The notes under the pieces are model-generated. The model was not told the DNA's origin and ran no database searches. It worked only from the letters and a program-made list of their open reading frames with translations. Below are positions 26,640 to 36,488 of a stretch of DNA of 64,000 nucleotides, one piece after another. Source of the stretch: an uncultured Verrucomicrobia subdivision 3 bacterium. GTDB taxonomy: Bacteria; Verrucomicrobiota; Verrucomicrobiia; Limisphaerales; UBA11358. A program made the translations under genes and the position numbers. Position 1 is the stretch's first letter, and every line of letters starts with the position of its first letter. The stretch is taken from contig CAJAQO010000187.1 in assembly GCA_903944085.1 (NCBI GenBank), positions 1 through 64,000 of the forward strand, written 5' to 3'.

Positions 26640-28079
26640 CTAGCACGGCACCGGACTTTGGGAAACGATGTTTTTTTGCCCCCAGCCGAAGAGTTGCTTG
26701 GCCTTGATGACCTCGAAGATTTGCGGCGGGATGAGCTGCGCGAGCGCTTCGTCGCCGGCATGGATTTTGGCCAGCACTTCGCCGGAATAAATCTTGAGGC
26801 TGGCGGCGTTGAAGTGGGTGATGTTCTCGATGAACTTGTTTTCGACGAGGTGCGCGTAGAGATGCCGCAGGTGCGGGGCCACGTCGAGGTTTTCCACGGT
26901 GAACAGCTTGCCGGTCTTCTTGTCCAGCGAGGGATAGACGTAAAGCTTCGCGCCGTTCTTGAAGAGCTGGCCGAGGGATTCCATGAGCCCGCCGGGCAGG
27001 TCGGTGTAAAATTTCTCATCCATCACGTCGCGCAACCGCACGAGGCCGATGGGCAGGCCGATGGGCTTCTGCGTGTGGCGCGAGAGGTAGGTCACGAGCC
27101 GGTGGTAGCGAAGAAAATTGGAAATTAACACGGGCTTGCCCAGCGCGCCGAGCGTGTCCACGCGGTCGAGGAAGTCGCGATGATCAATGGCGTCGCCCAC
27201 TTGCAACTGGCGCAGGGTCATTTCAAACATGGCCACGGGCGCTTCGCCTTGCAATGCGGGTTCTTGGAGGAACATTTCTTGCGCGCGATCCATCATGTCG
27301 AGCATCGGGTTGGTCAACGGGCGAAAGCTGCCGCGTTCGAGCAGCACGGGCTTTTTGTAGAGGAGTTCGCTGGGAATCACGCTCTCGCCATCGGCGGTGA
27401 ACATGGCGGCTTCGGTGAGCCATTGCTGCACGAGCTGCAGCGCCATGAGCCGGTTGTCCACGCTGGCAAACGCCGGGCCGGTGAATTTGATCATGTCCAC
27501 CTCCACGCGCAGGCTGGTCAGGCCGTCCATGAGCGCGCCGATGAGACGCTCCGGCTCGATGTGCTGGTAGAAGGCCGCGTGAATCAGATTCACGCCGATG
27601 ATGCCGACGGTCTCCTGCTGGCGCATCGTCTCGGTGTCCAGCAAGCGCACATGGATGATGATGGTGGACGGGGCGTTGCGCGGGAGCGTCTGGAACTTGA
27701 TGCCGAGCCAGCCGTGGCCGCCCTCCTCGCCGGTCTTGGCAATGTGCTTGGTGGTGACAGTGTTCGCAAACGCGAAGAAGGTGGACTTGTCGCCGCGCGT
27801 CTTGTCGAGGCGTTGCAGCAGCAGGTCAAATTCCAGGTCGAGCATGGACTGGAGACGTTTGCGGCTGACATAGCGTTCGGCCGGGCCGTAAATGGCGTCG
27901 CTCACGGCCATGTCATACGCGGAAATGGTTTTGGCCACGGTGCCGGAGGCCTTGCCGACGTGGAAAAACCAGCGGGCAACTTCCTGGCCGGCGCCAATTT
28001 CGGCAAAGGTGCCGTATTTCTTGGCGTCGAGGTTGATCTGGAGGGCTTTCTGGCCGGTGTTCAGCTTGTCTTTGGTCAT
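26640..28079 (-). CDS. Conserved protein of unknown function (YGTFAEIGAGQEVAR family)
   Basis: MTKDKLNTGQKALQINLDAKKYGTFAEIGAGQEVARWFFHVGKASGTVAKTISAYDMAVSDAIYG; long intact ORF. Confidence 0.7.
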   Translation of the reverse strand: MTKDKLNTGQKALQINLDAKKYGTFAEIGAGQEVARWFFHVGKASGTVAKTISAYDMAVSDAIYGPAERYVSRKRLQSMLDLEFDLLLQRLDKTRGDKSTFFAFANTVTTKHIAKTGEEGGHGWLGIKFQTLPRNAPSTIIIHVRLLDTETMRQQETVGIIGVNLIHAAFYQHIEPERLIGALMDGLTSLRVEVDMIKFTGPAFASVDNRLMALQLVQQWLTEAAMFTADGESVIPSELLYKKPVLLERGSFRPLTNPMLDMMDRAQEMFLQEPALQGEAPVAMFEMTLRQLQVGDAIDHRDFLDRVDTLGALGKPVLISNFLRYHRLVTYLSRHTQKPIGLPIGLVRLRDVMDEKFYTDLPGGLMESLGQLFKNGAKLYVYPSLDKKTGKLFTVENLDVAPHLRHLYAHLVENKFIENITHFNAASLKIYSGEVLAKIHAGDEALAQLIPPQIFEVIKAKQLFGWGQKNIVSQSPVPC

Positions 28080-28386
28080 TGTTTCCTCGCGGCGCACGAT
28101 ACACAAAATCCGCCGGCTGTCCAACATCGTCCTGCTGAAAAAAAGCCGGCGAGCGAAGGCATCCGCTGGCACCGCGCCGCCATCAGCGGCCGGGCGACGG
28201 GCAACCGGGACATTTCGGATTTGAATTTTGGGGGCGCACGGGTGTATTCAAAGGAGCGGAAAGATGTCAGCTCCAGTTGCCAAGCCAAACCGCGAAAGAT
28301 AAAAGCCAAAAAGAATTTCAATCGCCAGCCGAAATTGCGAAGGTAGCCCGACGGTGCCGGCCAAAAACCAGAACCAACCGAAACCA

Positions 28387-29535
28387 ATGACACCACCCAC
28401 CCAAAAACAGGCGCGCATCATGTGGTTCGCGTTGACCGGACTGGCGATGGCCACGGTCATCGCGCTCATCGTGGCGGCGATTTGGGGACTCGGTCGCGTG
28501 CTGAACTTGTTAAGCCCGGTGCTGTGGCCGCTGGCGGTGGCGGCGGTCGTGGCGTGCCTGTTGTCGCCGGTGGTGGACTACTTGGAAGGCAAAAAAATTC
28601 CCCGGTCGCGGGCGATCCTGCTGGTTTTCGTCATGGCTTTTGCGCTCGTGCTGGGCGTGCTGGCGAGCGTCATTCCGCAAGTCGTGTTGGAAACGGAAGA
28701 ATTGGCGTCCAATGTTCCCGAATACGCCCAGCGTCTGCAATCGCACATCAACGCCTTTCTCGCGCAGCCGCCGGAATTTCTCCGCCACTTCCTGCCGCCG
28801 CCGCAAACGCCGCCGACTGCGAACGCCGCTGGCAATCCGAACAATCCCGCGCTGGCCTCGGCCACGACCTGGCTCACCGGCAGCCTGCCGGAGATGAGTT
28901 CCTGGCTCCTCAGCCGCATCGTGCAAGTCGCGTCCGGCTTCGGGCTGCTGGCCGGGCTGGCGCTGATACCGGTTTACGCGTTTCATTTTCTGCTGCAGAA
29001 GCGCGGCATTGAAAGTCATTGGCGGGAATATCTGCCGTTGCGGGATTCGCGCGCGAAAGAGGAACTGGTGTTTGTCCTCGAATCCATCCGGCAATATCTC
29101 GTCGCCTATTTTCGCGGGCAGGTGCTGGTGGCGATTTGCGATGCGGTGCTTTACACGGTCGGCTTTCTGGCCGTCGGCGTGAACTACGCCTTTCTGCTCG
29201 GCTTCGCGGCGGTGCTGCTGACGATGATCCCGTTTCTGGGCGCGCTGGTGATTGGCATCACGGCGCTCACGCTGGCCTTCGTGCAATACGGTGACTGGCA
29301 GCATCCGGCGCTAGTGCTCGCGGTCGTCGCCGTGGTGCAAACGCTCGAAGGCCTGGTCATCTCACCCAAGATCATGGGCAACCGCGTCGGGCTGCCGCCG
29401 TTGGCCATCATCATCGCGGTGATGGCGGGAACCACTTTGCTCGGCGGCATCCTCGGCGGCATCCTGGCCATCCCGCTCGCCGCCGCACTGCGCGTGATCA
29501 TGTTCCGCTACGTTTGGAAAAAGCGCGAGGCGTGA
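28387..29535 (+). CDS. AI-2E family transporter
   Basis: PVVDYLEGKKIPRSRAILLVFVMAFALVLGVLASVIPQVVLETEEL...LLTMIPFLGALVIGITALTLAF...VVQTLEGLVISPKIMGNRVGLPPLAIIIAVMAG. Confidence 0.9.
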   Translation: MTPPTQKQARIMWFALTGLAMATVIALIVAAIWGLGRVLNLLSPVLWPLAVAAVVACLLSPVVDYLEGKKIPRSRAILLVFVMAFALVLGVLASVIPQVVLETEELASNVPEYAQRLQSHINAFLAQPPEFLRHFLPPPQTPPTANAAGNPNNPALASATTWLTGSLPEMSSWLLSRIVQVASGFGLLAGLALIPVYAFHFLLQKRGIESHWREYLPLRDSRAKEELVFVLESIRQYLVAYFRGQVLVAICDAVLYTVGFLAVGVNYAFLLGFAAVLLTMIPFLGALVIGITALTLAFVQYGDWQHPALVLAVVAVVQTLEGLVISPKIMGNRVGLPPLAIIIAVMAGTTLLGGILGGILAIPLAAALRVIMFRYVWKKREA

Positions 29536-29580
29536 ATCGCCCTCGCTCGACTTCGCGCAAAAATTTGGTAATGTGTATTC

Positions 29581-30783
29581 GTGAGTTTTGTCTCTGAATT
29601 CAATTCGTTGCCGCTGGCTGCGCTCGTCAAGCAATCGCTCGGCACCAGCACCGCCGCTGCGCGCGAGGCCGCCGGCAAAACCAAAATCAATCTCGCCGAT
29701 TTCGCCGCGCTCATTTCGCCGGCGGCTGCGGAAAATCTGGAAGCGATGGGCCAGCGCGCGCATTTGATGACGCAGCAGCGCTTCGGCAAAACCATCCGGC
29801 TGTTCGCGCCGCTCTACCTTTCCAACGAGTGCATCAACAACTGCTCCTACTGCGGCTTCTCGCGCGACAACCCGATTCTGCGCGTGACGCTCTCGCTTGA
29901 CGAAATGCGGCAGGAAGCGCAGGCGCTCAAGGCGCAGGGCTTCCGCAACATTTTGCTCGTGGCGGGCGAACATCCGAAATTTGTTTCCAACGGCTATATG
30001 CGCGACTGCATCGCCGCGCTGCATCCCGACTGGCCGAGCATTTCGCTCGAAGTCGGGCCGATGGAAATCGAGGAATATCGTCCGCTCGTCGCCGCCGGCG
30101 CGGACGGGTTGGTGGTTTATCAGGAAACTTACGACCGCAAAGTTTATGCGGACTTGCACACCGCCGGGCCGAAACGGAATTTCGACTGGCGGCTGGAAAC
30201 GCCCGAGCGCGCCTACGCCGCCGGCTTTCGTCGGCTCGGCATCAGCCCGCTTTACGGTCTCGCCGACTGGCGCTGGGAAGCGTTGAGCGCGGCGGCGCAC
30301 GCGGATTATCTTTTGCGCAACTGCTGGAAAGCGGCGCTGACGATTTCCACCGTGCGGATGCGGCCCTGCGCCGGCGAGTTCGAACCGCTCACGCACATCA
30401 GCGACCGCGAACTGGCACAACTGATTTGCGCCATTCGCCTGATGTTTCCCGATGTCGGCATCGTGCTTTCGACGCGCGAGACGCCGAAGTTGCGCAACGG
30501 TTTGATTCCGCTCGGCGTGACGATGATGAGCGCTGGCGCGCGCACCGAGCCGGGCGGCTACACCGGCGCGGGCAAGGAACGCATCCATCACACCGAGCGC
30601 GGCATCATCAAGGAACTCGTGTCCGGCGCCAGCGAATGGGCACCGCAGACGAATCATCCGACGAACGCCACCGGGCAGTTCAACGTCGGCGATGAACGCC
30701 CGCCGCAGGAAGTCGCAGAATTGATCCGCCAGCTTGGCTACGAGCCGGTGTGGAAGGATTGGGACGCGGCGCTGACGATGTGA
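29581..30783 (+). CDS. thiH: 2-iminoacetate synthase ThiH (radical SAM), GTG start
   Basis: FAPLYLSNECINNCSYCGFSRDNPILRVTLSLDEMRQEAQALKAQGFRNILLVAGEHP; YQETYD...HTAGPKRNFDWRLETPERA. Confidence 0.92.
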   Translation: MSFVSEFNSLPLAALVKQSLGTSTAAAREAAGKTKINLADFAALISPAAAENLEAMGQRAHLMTQQRFGKTIRLFAPLYLSNECINNCSYCGFSRDNPILRVTLSLDEMRQEAQALKAQGFRNILLVAGEHPKFVSNGYMRDCIAALHPDWPSISLEVGPMEIEEYRPLVAAGADGLVVYQETYDRKVYADLHTAGPKRNFDWRLETPERAYAAGFRRLGISPLYGLADWRWEALSAAAHADYLLRNCWKAALTISTVRMRPCAGEFEPLTHISDRELAQLICAIRLMFPDVGIVLSTRETPKLRNGLIPLGVTMMSAGARTEPGGYTGAGKERIHHTERGIIKELVSGASEWAPQTNHPTNATGQFNVGDERPPQEVAELIRQLGYEPVWKDWDAALTM

Positions 30784-30991
30784 AAGAATAATCCCGGAAC
30801 AAATTTCGCCTCGTAAAAATCGCAACCGTAAAATCGGTGCAAATTACTTTTTGACGCCCGCCGCTGTTTTTAGAAAAGTTGCTGCCGCACTCCATGCGGA
30901 ACCGGGGATCAGTCGGAAGTCTTTTGGCAAGCCAGCGTGCGAAAGGTTCGCACCCTGACCGGGGAATTTTTTTACCCCAAACCCGCCGGCT

Positions 30992-31050
30992 TTGGACGGC
31001 GCGGACAGGTCCGCGCTTTGGAACTGGGAGACCTGTCTCCCAGTCGGAAA
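30992..31050. repeat. Twin-palindrome element, copy 2
   Basis: TTGGACG-GCGCGGACAGGTCCGCGC-TTTGGAAC-TGGGAGACCTGTCTCCCA-GTCGGAAAG. Confidence 0.8.
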
Positions 31051-31233
31051 GCGGCGACGTATTGCCCCCGATGGTCTTGATGCAAATCCGCGCGGGGTAG
31101 CCAACCAATGGGCGTCAGTCCGCGCCAGCCGGATATGGGTTTGGAGGTTGTGCGCGTCAAGTTCGGCAAATTGGTTTTTGATAAACGAATCAGAGTGATT
31201 CGTTAACGCCTGTAAACTGTTTAAGAAATCAGT

Positions 31234-33699
31234 TCAGAGCCGGATCACCGTGAACGAATAGGCAGGAAGCGTCACGGTTATTTCACCATCTTTCAAACCG
31301 CTTTTCCATTCGGTCGTCACGGGCTTGACGCAGCCGGGGTTGTCCGCCCGGTTAATCGCCGCCAGCGGTCCCGCCAGCGTCAGCGCTTGCATCTTTGGTC
31401 GGGTTGGCATAAAACCGGAAATTTTCAGCGGCAGTGTGACCGTTTTGTCGCCGAGGTTAAGCACTTGCAACGCCAGCGTTCGGCCGTCTTCGCTCTTCGT
31501 CGCGGTCACATCAATGTCGCGATCCGGGCATTCGCATTTTACCACGAGCGGCTGGTAATCCCGCGCCATCATTTGCGTCACATAGCCCGGTGGTTGGAGC
31601 CAAACTTGCGAAGGATTCAGGAATAGCAATCCCTGATTCCAGCCGTTGTCATTCTGGCCGTCGGGCTGGAGGCAATTCGCGGAACAAGTGATCGGCAGGC
31701 GACCGTCACGCTGAATGGCATTGAGCGCAAGTGCATTGGCCAGGGCACGGCGTTGTGAAGCGTTGTTGGCGTTCAACTCGAACACGAGAACTTTGTGCTT
31801 CGCGCCATCGGCAATTTTATCCATCGCGTCAATATAGGAGAACATTGCCGGCAAGCTGCTGTCCGGGCGCGGTCCATCGGTGCCGACATGCACGTCAAAC
31901 CACACTTCGCGAGCGTGTTGTTTGGCCAGGTCCAGAATTTTCTTCTGGGCTGCGAGCGTGGTAATGCCGCTGTCGGCGCCGGAAAAATTGAACGGCTCCG
32001 TAATAATTTTGTGATACGCAAAATCGCCGACGATTAAAATGATGGCCGGATCTTTCGCCCAAATCACCTCGGCCTGGGCTTGGAATTTTTCAAAGTAGTT
32101 ATCATCCACCCGTTCTTCATTGCCCAGCTCGAGGTATTTCAACCGATACGGCGCCGGATGGCCGTCAGCCGCGCGCCGCGCGCCCCACTTGGTGCCGGGC
32201 GCGGCGGTGAGATAATCCATGAAATCACCCATGTCCTGCGGCGACTCGTTGATATCGAGGTCGGGAATTCCGAGAAAGCCCGCCGCTTCGCAGAAGTTCA
32301 GAAAATCAAAAATGCCCCAGCCGTCCGAAGCATAGGGATACCAGTGACCTTCATAGGGTGGCCGTTGCGCGCGCGGCCCGATCATTTTCTTCCAGCGATA
32401 TTCCGAATTGTTGACCATGCTGCCACCGTAGCGCAGGATGGTCACACCTTGATTGATCAGAGCTTCAGCCACATCCTGGCGCACCGGCAGATTTTTGAAA
32501 CGCCCCCAAGAACCGGGTTGCAGAAAAGCGTAACCCAAAGTAACCGATCCGGCTTGCTTGAGCTTGATGGCAAATCGCCCGGCTTTGTCTGTCGCGTGGG
32601 GACTCAGCTTGAAACCGAGCCGCTGCCAATCGCCCGCTTTGAGTTTCAACGCTTTTTCGGCAAGCACGGAGGAACCATCTTTGCTCTCCAACGCGACGAA
32701 TATTTCCGCAGCCGAGTTAGCGCGGGCCCAGAGATAGCCTTCGTATTCTTTGCCTTTTATAAAGTTCATTCCCCAACGATTCAGACTTTGGTTCTCGATC
32801 CCGATGACGCCTGAACCGCTGGCAAAAGTCATTTGCTGGCTTTGCTGGCCGGAAAACGCGCCTTGCGATTCGAGGGAAAAACTTCCTTTAACCTCACCCT
32901 GCCGGATCGGACGCCACATGCCGCTCACAAAATCGGCGGGATTGCTCTCCGTGTCATACGCAAACGCAATGGGCGGCGGCGACAATTTTGCTTTGATGGA
33001 GAGATTGCGGAACAAAACTTTGTGCTGCCAGATCCGCAACCCCACGGCACCGGATTCAAGCGGATGCTCATGGTCTTCAAATTGCGTCATGCTTTTGCCA
33101 TTCACCAGCACCTCAAACGATTTTGCTTTCAATCGAACGGTCAAAGTAATCCATTCATTCACCGGCACATCGCAAGGCATGCGGCGAATCGGTTCCCAAT
33201 TCTGGCGATGCCGTCCAAGCACAAGAAAACCCGGTCGCTCGAGCGACACTTCGTAGCCGGTGAAAGCATCCGCTCCGTTGCCAGCATCTTTGACCTTGAA
33301 AATTAAACCTCCGTTGCCCCCGGTGGTTTCCGTCAACTTCACATCCGCGCTGACCTCGCCTTCGGAAATTGCCGGACCATCCCGGATGATTTTCGAACCG
33401 CCATCGCCAACTCCTTGGAGGCTATCGTCCTCGCCCAGCGTCCAACGGCCATCGTATGCCGTGAATCCTTTCAAAGGCAGTTGCCCCGCCGGCTCCGCGA
33501 AGCTCTCGCCAAAAATCATCTGGCTGTCAAGGCCGCCATAGATTTCATGGTTCACGTCCTCGAGGCACGCGCCGGTCAAATAGGGAGAATTGGTGTGCAG
33601 CACCTGGTCCGCCTGCACGGTGATGACCGGTTCCTGTGCCGTCGCGATGACTGCCGTCGCGGCTAGTGCCATGAACTGAGAAATGAATTTATGGATCAT
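31234..33699 (-). CDS. GH51 alpha-L-arabinofuranosidase, secreted
   Basis: DVNHEIYGGLDSQMIFGESFAEP; LRYGGSMVNNSEYRWKKMIGPRAQRPPYEGHWYPYASDGWGIFDFLNFCEAAG; KYLELGNEERVDDNYFEKF. Confidence 0.9.
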   Translation of the reverse strand: MIHKFISQFMALAATAVIATAQEPVITVQADQVLHTNSPYLTGACLEDVNHEIYGGLDSQMIFGESFAEPAGQLPLKGFTAYDGRWTLGEDDSLQGVGDGGSKIIRDGPAISEGEVSADVKLTETTGGNGGLIFKVKDAGNGADAFTGYEVSLERPGFLVLGRHRQNWEPIRRMPCDVPVNEWITLTVRLKAKSFEVLVNGKSMTQFEDHEHPLESGAVGLRIWQHKVLFRNLSIKAKLSPPPIAFAYDTESNPADFVSGMWRPIRQGEVKGSFSLESQGAFSGQQSQQMTFASGSGVIGIENQSLNRWGMNFIKGKEYEGYLWARANSAAEIFVALESKDGSSVLAEKALKLKAGDWQRLGFKLSPHATDKAGRFAIKLKQAGSVTLGYAFLQPGSWGRFKNLPVRQDVAEALINQGVTILRYGGSMVNNSEYRWKKMIGPRAQRPPYEGHWYPYASDGWGIFDFLNFCEAAGFLGIPDLDINESPQDMGDFMDYLTAAPGTKWGARRAADGHPAPYRLKYLELGNEERVDDNYFEKFQAQAEVIWAKDPAIILIVGDFAYHKIITEPFNFSGADSGITTLAAQKKILDLAKQHAREVWFDVHVGTDGPRPDSSLPAMFSYIDAMDKIADGAKHKVLVFELNANNASQRRALANALALNAIQRDGRLPITCSANCLQPDGQNDNGWNQGLLFLNPSQVWLQPPGYVTQMMARDYQPLVVKCECPDRDIDVTATKSEDGRTLALQVLNLGDKTVTLPLKISGFMPTRPKMQALTLAGPLAAINRADNPGCVKPVTTEWKSGLKDGEITVTLPAYSFTVIRL

Positions 33700-33758
33700 G
33701 AGAAAAATTTCTAACTTTCGCGCGCGGTGAAGCGGGCCAAATTTCAACCGTCATGCAA

Positions 33759-35507
33759 TTACAACCTCGGGGCGGCGGGTTTGTTGGGTTCGGCCCAGGC
33801 GTTCGCGCCGGTGACGTTGAGCTTGCGTTTGAAAACCTTGTCGCCGCAGGTGGCGAAGAGCGTGTCGAACTTTTCCCCGCCAAAACACAGGTTGGCCACG
33901 CGGCTGTTGGGCGTGGGCAAAATACATTGCACGCGGCCGGCCTGGTCGCAGACTTGAATGCCCATCCGCGTGGCGACGTAAAGCCGGCCGTCGCGGTCGC
34001 AGCGCATCCCGTCCGCGCCGGTGTCATCATCCGCGTCGCGTTCGTGCAGCCAGTAATAGCGCTGCTTGTCCGCCAGCGTGCCGTCGGGCTGGATGACGTA
34101 GCTGTAAATCCAGTGCGTATGCGAGTCGTCCACATACAGCAGCGATTGGTCGGGCGAGAGCGTCACGCCGTTGGCATATTTCAAGCCGCGATCCACGATC
34201 TGTTTTTCGCCGGACGGTTTGACGAGCCAGACTTTGCTCGGCGCGTTCGTGGTGTCGGGCGGCGGGTCGGTGATGTAAATATTCCCGTTGTGCGCGATCG
34301 CGAGATCGTTGCCGGGAATGCCTTCGGCGATGACCGCAGCCTTGCCATCTGCGTCGTAAGCGAGAATTTGCGCATCGCGATTGGCATTGGCGTAAAGTTT
34401 TCCGTCCGGGCCGAACGCCTGGCCGTTCGCGCTTTTTGAATCGGCAAGGAATGCGGAAATGTTTCCGTCAAGTCCGACCTTGAAAGTCTTGCTGTTGGGA
34501 ATGTCATTGAAAAAAACTTCGCCGCGCGCGTTGGCCGCCGGGCCTTCGGTGAATTTGTAGCCGCTGCCGACCAATTGCCAGCCTTCGCCGGGAATTAAAA
34601 TACTCGCGAGCGTGGGATTTTGCGTTTGACCGACTTTGACCGGCTGCGGCCAGTCTTGCCACAACCAGCGCAGGGCGTCGGGAAAAATGGCCGTGGCGTT
34701 TTTGCCATTGTGGCCGCCTTCGCCCCAGAAGTGATTCACCTCGTAGCCGGCAAACGCGAGCGCGCGGGCCATCGTCTGATTTGCCATCCACCAGTCGCCG
34801 CCGTAGATGTTAAGGTCGTTCGTGCCATCCTGGAGAAACACGCGGATGGGCTTGGGCTCGAACTTGCGGATGAGGCTCGGATAACGCCCGCCGCCGCGCA
34901 AATCCACAAACGTGCCGATGGCGCTGAATACGCGGCTGAATTCCTGCGGCCGCTCCCACGCCACGGTGAACGCGCAAATGCCGCCGCTGCTCTGTCCGCC
35001 GATGGCGCGGTCGTTGCCGTCGTGCGACAAATGAACGGCGCGGCCATCCGGCAACGTAATTTTCTCGACGGCTGGTAAAATTTCTTCAAGCAGGAACCGC
35101 GCGTAATTGTCGCCCAGGCCGTCGTATTCGTAGCTGCGATTGAAGCGGTCGAGCGCGGCATTGGTGTCGGCGGCGGGCACCACGCCGGGCCGCACGAAGA
35201 TGCCAATGGTCACGGGCATTTCCTTTTTGGCGATGAGGTTGTCAAACACCACCGGCGCGTTCAGGCCCACGCCGTCCTGACCGACATAAACGCAAGCCGG
35301 TTTGGCCGGCGTGTATTGTTGCGGAATGTAAACCCAGTAATCGTGGCGGGTGCCGGGAAAAAATTTGGAGTTCTCCAAAGTGAATTTCAGCACGTCGCCT
35401 TTCGGCACGCCGGGCTGCGGCTTGGAATCAGGACCGGGCTGATAATCATCCGCCGCGAAAATGGGCAGCGTCACGGCCAAGGCCAGCAGCAGGCAGGGAA
35501 TTTTCAT
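33759..35507 (-). CDS. Esterase fused to SMP-30/gluconolactonase-like beta-propeller
   Basis: N-terminal esterase (GQDGVGLNAPVV; IGGQSSGGICAFTVAWERPQEFSRVFSAIGTFV) and C-terminal SMP-30 (ILIPGEGWQLVGSGYKFTEGPAANARGEVFFNDIPNSK). Confidence 0.88.
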   Translation of the reverse strand: MKIPCLLLALAVTLPIFAADDYQPGPDSKPQPGVPKGDVLKFTLENSKFFPGTRHDYWVYIPQQYTPAKPACVYVGQDGVGLNAPVVFDNLIAKKEMPVTIGIFVRPGVVPAADTNAALDRFNRSYEYDGLGDNYARFLLEEILPAVEKITLPDGRAVHLSHDGNDRAIGGQSSGGICAFTVAWERPQEFSRVFSAIGTFVDLRGGGRYPSLIRKFEPKPIRVFLQDGTNDLNIYGGDWWMANQTMARALAFAGYEVNHFWGEGGHNGKNATAIFPDALRWLWQDWPQPVKVGQTQNPTLASILIPGEGWQLVGSGYKFTEGPAANARGEVFFNDIPNSKTFKVGLDGNISAFLADSKSANGQAFGPDGKLYANANRDAQILAYDADGKAAVIAEGIPGNDLAIAHNGNIYITDPPPDTTNAPSKVWLVKPSGEKQIVDRGLKYANGVTLSPDQSLLYVDDSHTHWIYSYVIQPDGTLADKQRYYWLHERDADDDTGADGMRCDRDGRLYVATRMGIQVCDQAGRVQCILPTPNSRVANLCFGGEKFDTLFATCGDKVFKRKLNVTGANAWAEPNKPAAPRL

Positions 35508-35607
35508 GCGGATATTTTAGTCCACCGCGGTGGCAACGCAAACAAAGTCCGCGCGGGAAACGGACTTTGCGCTTTGAACTCGCGGCGGGGCCGAATATAA
35601 ATGGCGC

Positions 35608-36474
35608 GTGCCACAACCGGTTCAACTTGCCATCAATGCCGCGACGCGCCTCTGCGCGGTCTATGGCTTGCCTATCGCGCATTCCGCGTCGCCGGCGATG
35701 CACAACGCCGCGTTCGCCGCGCTCGGCTTGAACTGGCGCTATCTCGCGTTCGAGGTGGATCCGAAAAATCTCCGCGCGGCCATCGCCGGCGCGCAGGCGA
35801 TGGGTTTTGCCGGACTGAATTTGACGGTGCCGCACAAATTGCTCGCGGTGGACATGATGGACGCGCTGGACGAATCCGCGGAAAAATGGGGCGCGGTGAA
35901 CACGGTTCATTTTCAGGCGGCCGGCGCGGTGGGTTACAACACCGACGCGGACGCCATCACGCAGTCGTTGCGCGAGGATTTGCAACTGGAACTGCGCGGC
36001 GCCAAAGTCCTGCTGCTGGGCGCGGGCGGCGCCGGGCGCACGGCGGCGTTGAAACTGGCGTCGGAAAAAGTCGCCGAACTATTTCTTGTTAATCGCACGC
36101 CCAGCAAGGCTGAAGAGATCGCCGGTGAAATCAAAAAACAATTTCGATCCGTGAGCGTCACCGTGGGCTATCCCAAGGCGGGCGTGGATTTAATTTTGAA
36201 CGCGACGTCGCTGGGCCTCAAACACGACGACGCCTCGCCGCTGGACGAAGCGCGCTTTTCCGTGAACCAGGCGCACGCCGTTTATGACATGATTTACCGG
36301 CCGGCGGAAACCGCGCTGCTGAAAAGCGCCAAAGCCGCCGGCTGCCGCACGGCGAATGGCCTCGGCATGTTGCTGCACCAAGGCGCGAAGGCGTTTGAAA
36401 TCTGGACCGGCCAGCCCGCGCCGCGCGACGTGATGCGCCAAGCGCTGGAACAAAATGTTTATGGGCACAAATAG
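35608..36474 (+). CDS. aroE: Shikimate dehydrogenase AroE
   Basis: AVYGLPIAHSASPAMHNAAFAALGLNWRYLAFEV; GFAGLNLTVPHKLLA; LLLGAGGAGRTAALKLA; YDMIYRPAETALL. GTG start. Confidence 0.95.
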   Translation: MPQPVQLAINAATRLCAVYGLPIAHSASPAMHNAAFAALGLNWRYLAFEVDPKNLRAAIAGAQAMGFAGLNLTVPHKLLAVDMMDALDESAEKWGAVNTVHFQAAGAVGYNTDADAITQSLREDLQLELRGAKVLLLGAGGAGRTAALKLASEKVAELFLVNRTPSKAEEIAGEIKKQFRSVSVTVGYPKAGVDLILNATSLGLKHDDASPLDEARFSVNQAHAVYDMIYRPAETALLKSAKAAGCRTANGLGMLLHQGAKAFEIWTGQPAPRDVMRQALEQNVYGHK

Positions 36475-36488
36475 TCTAAATAACAGTC

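Noticed and set aside
27180-28346. 388-aa plus-strand ORF
   Set aside because: Antisense to the conserved YGTFAEIGAGQEVAR gene; His/Gly/Val-rich shadow composition.
29581-30783. Radical SAM gene considered as MqnC/MqnE because mqnA is in the window
   Set aside because: The CINNCSYCGFSRDNPI context and downstream motifs fit ThiH rather than MqnC/MqnE, and mqnA is more than 20 kb away.
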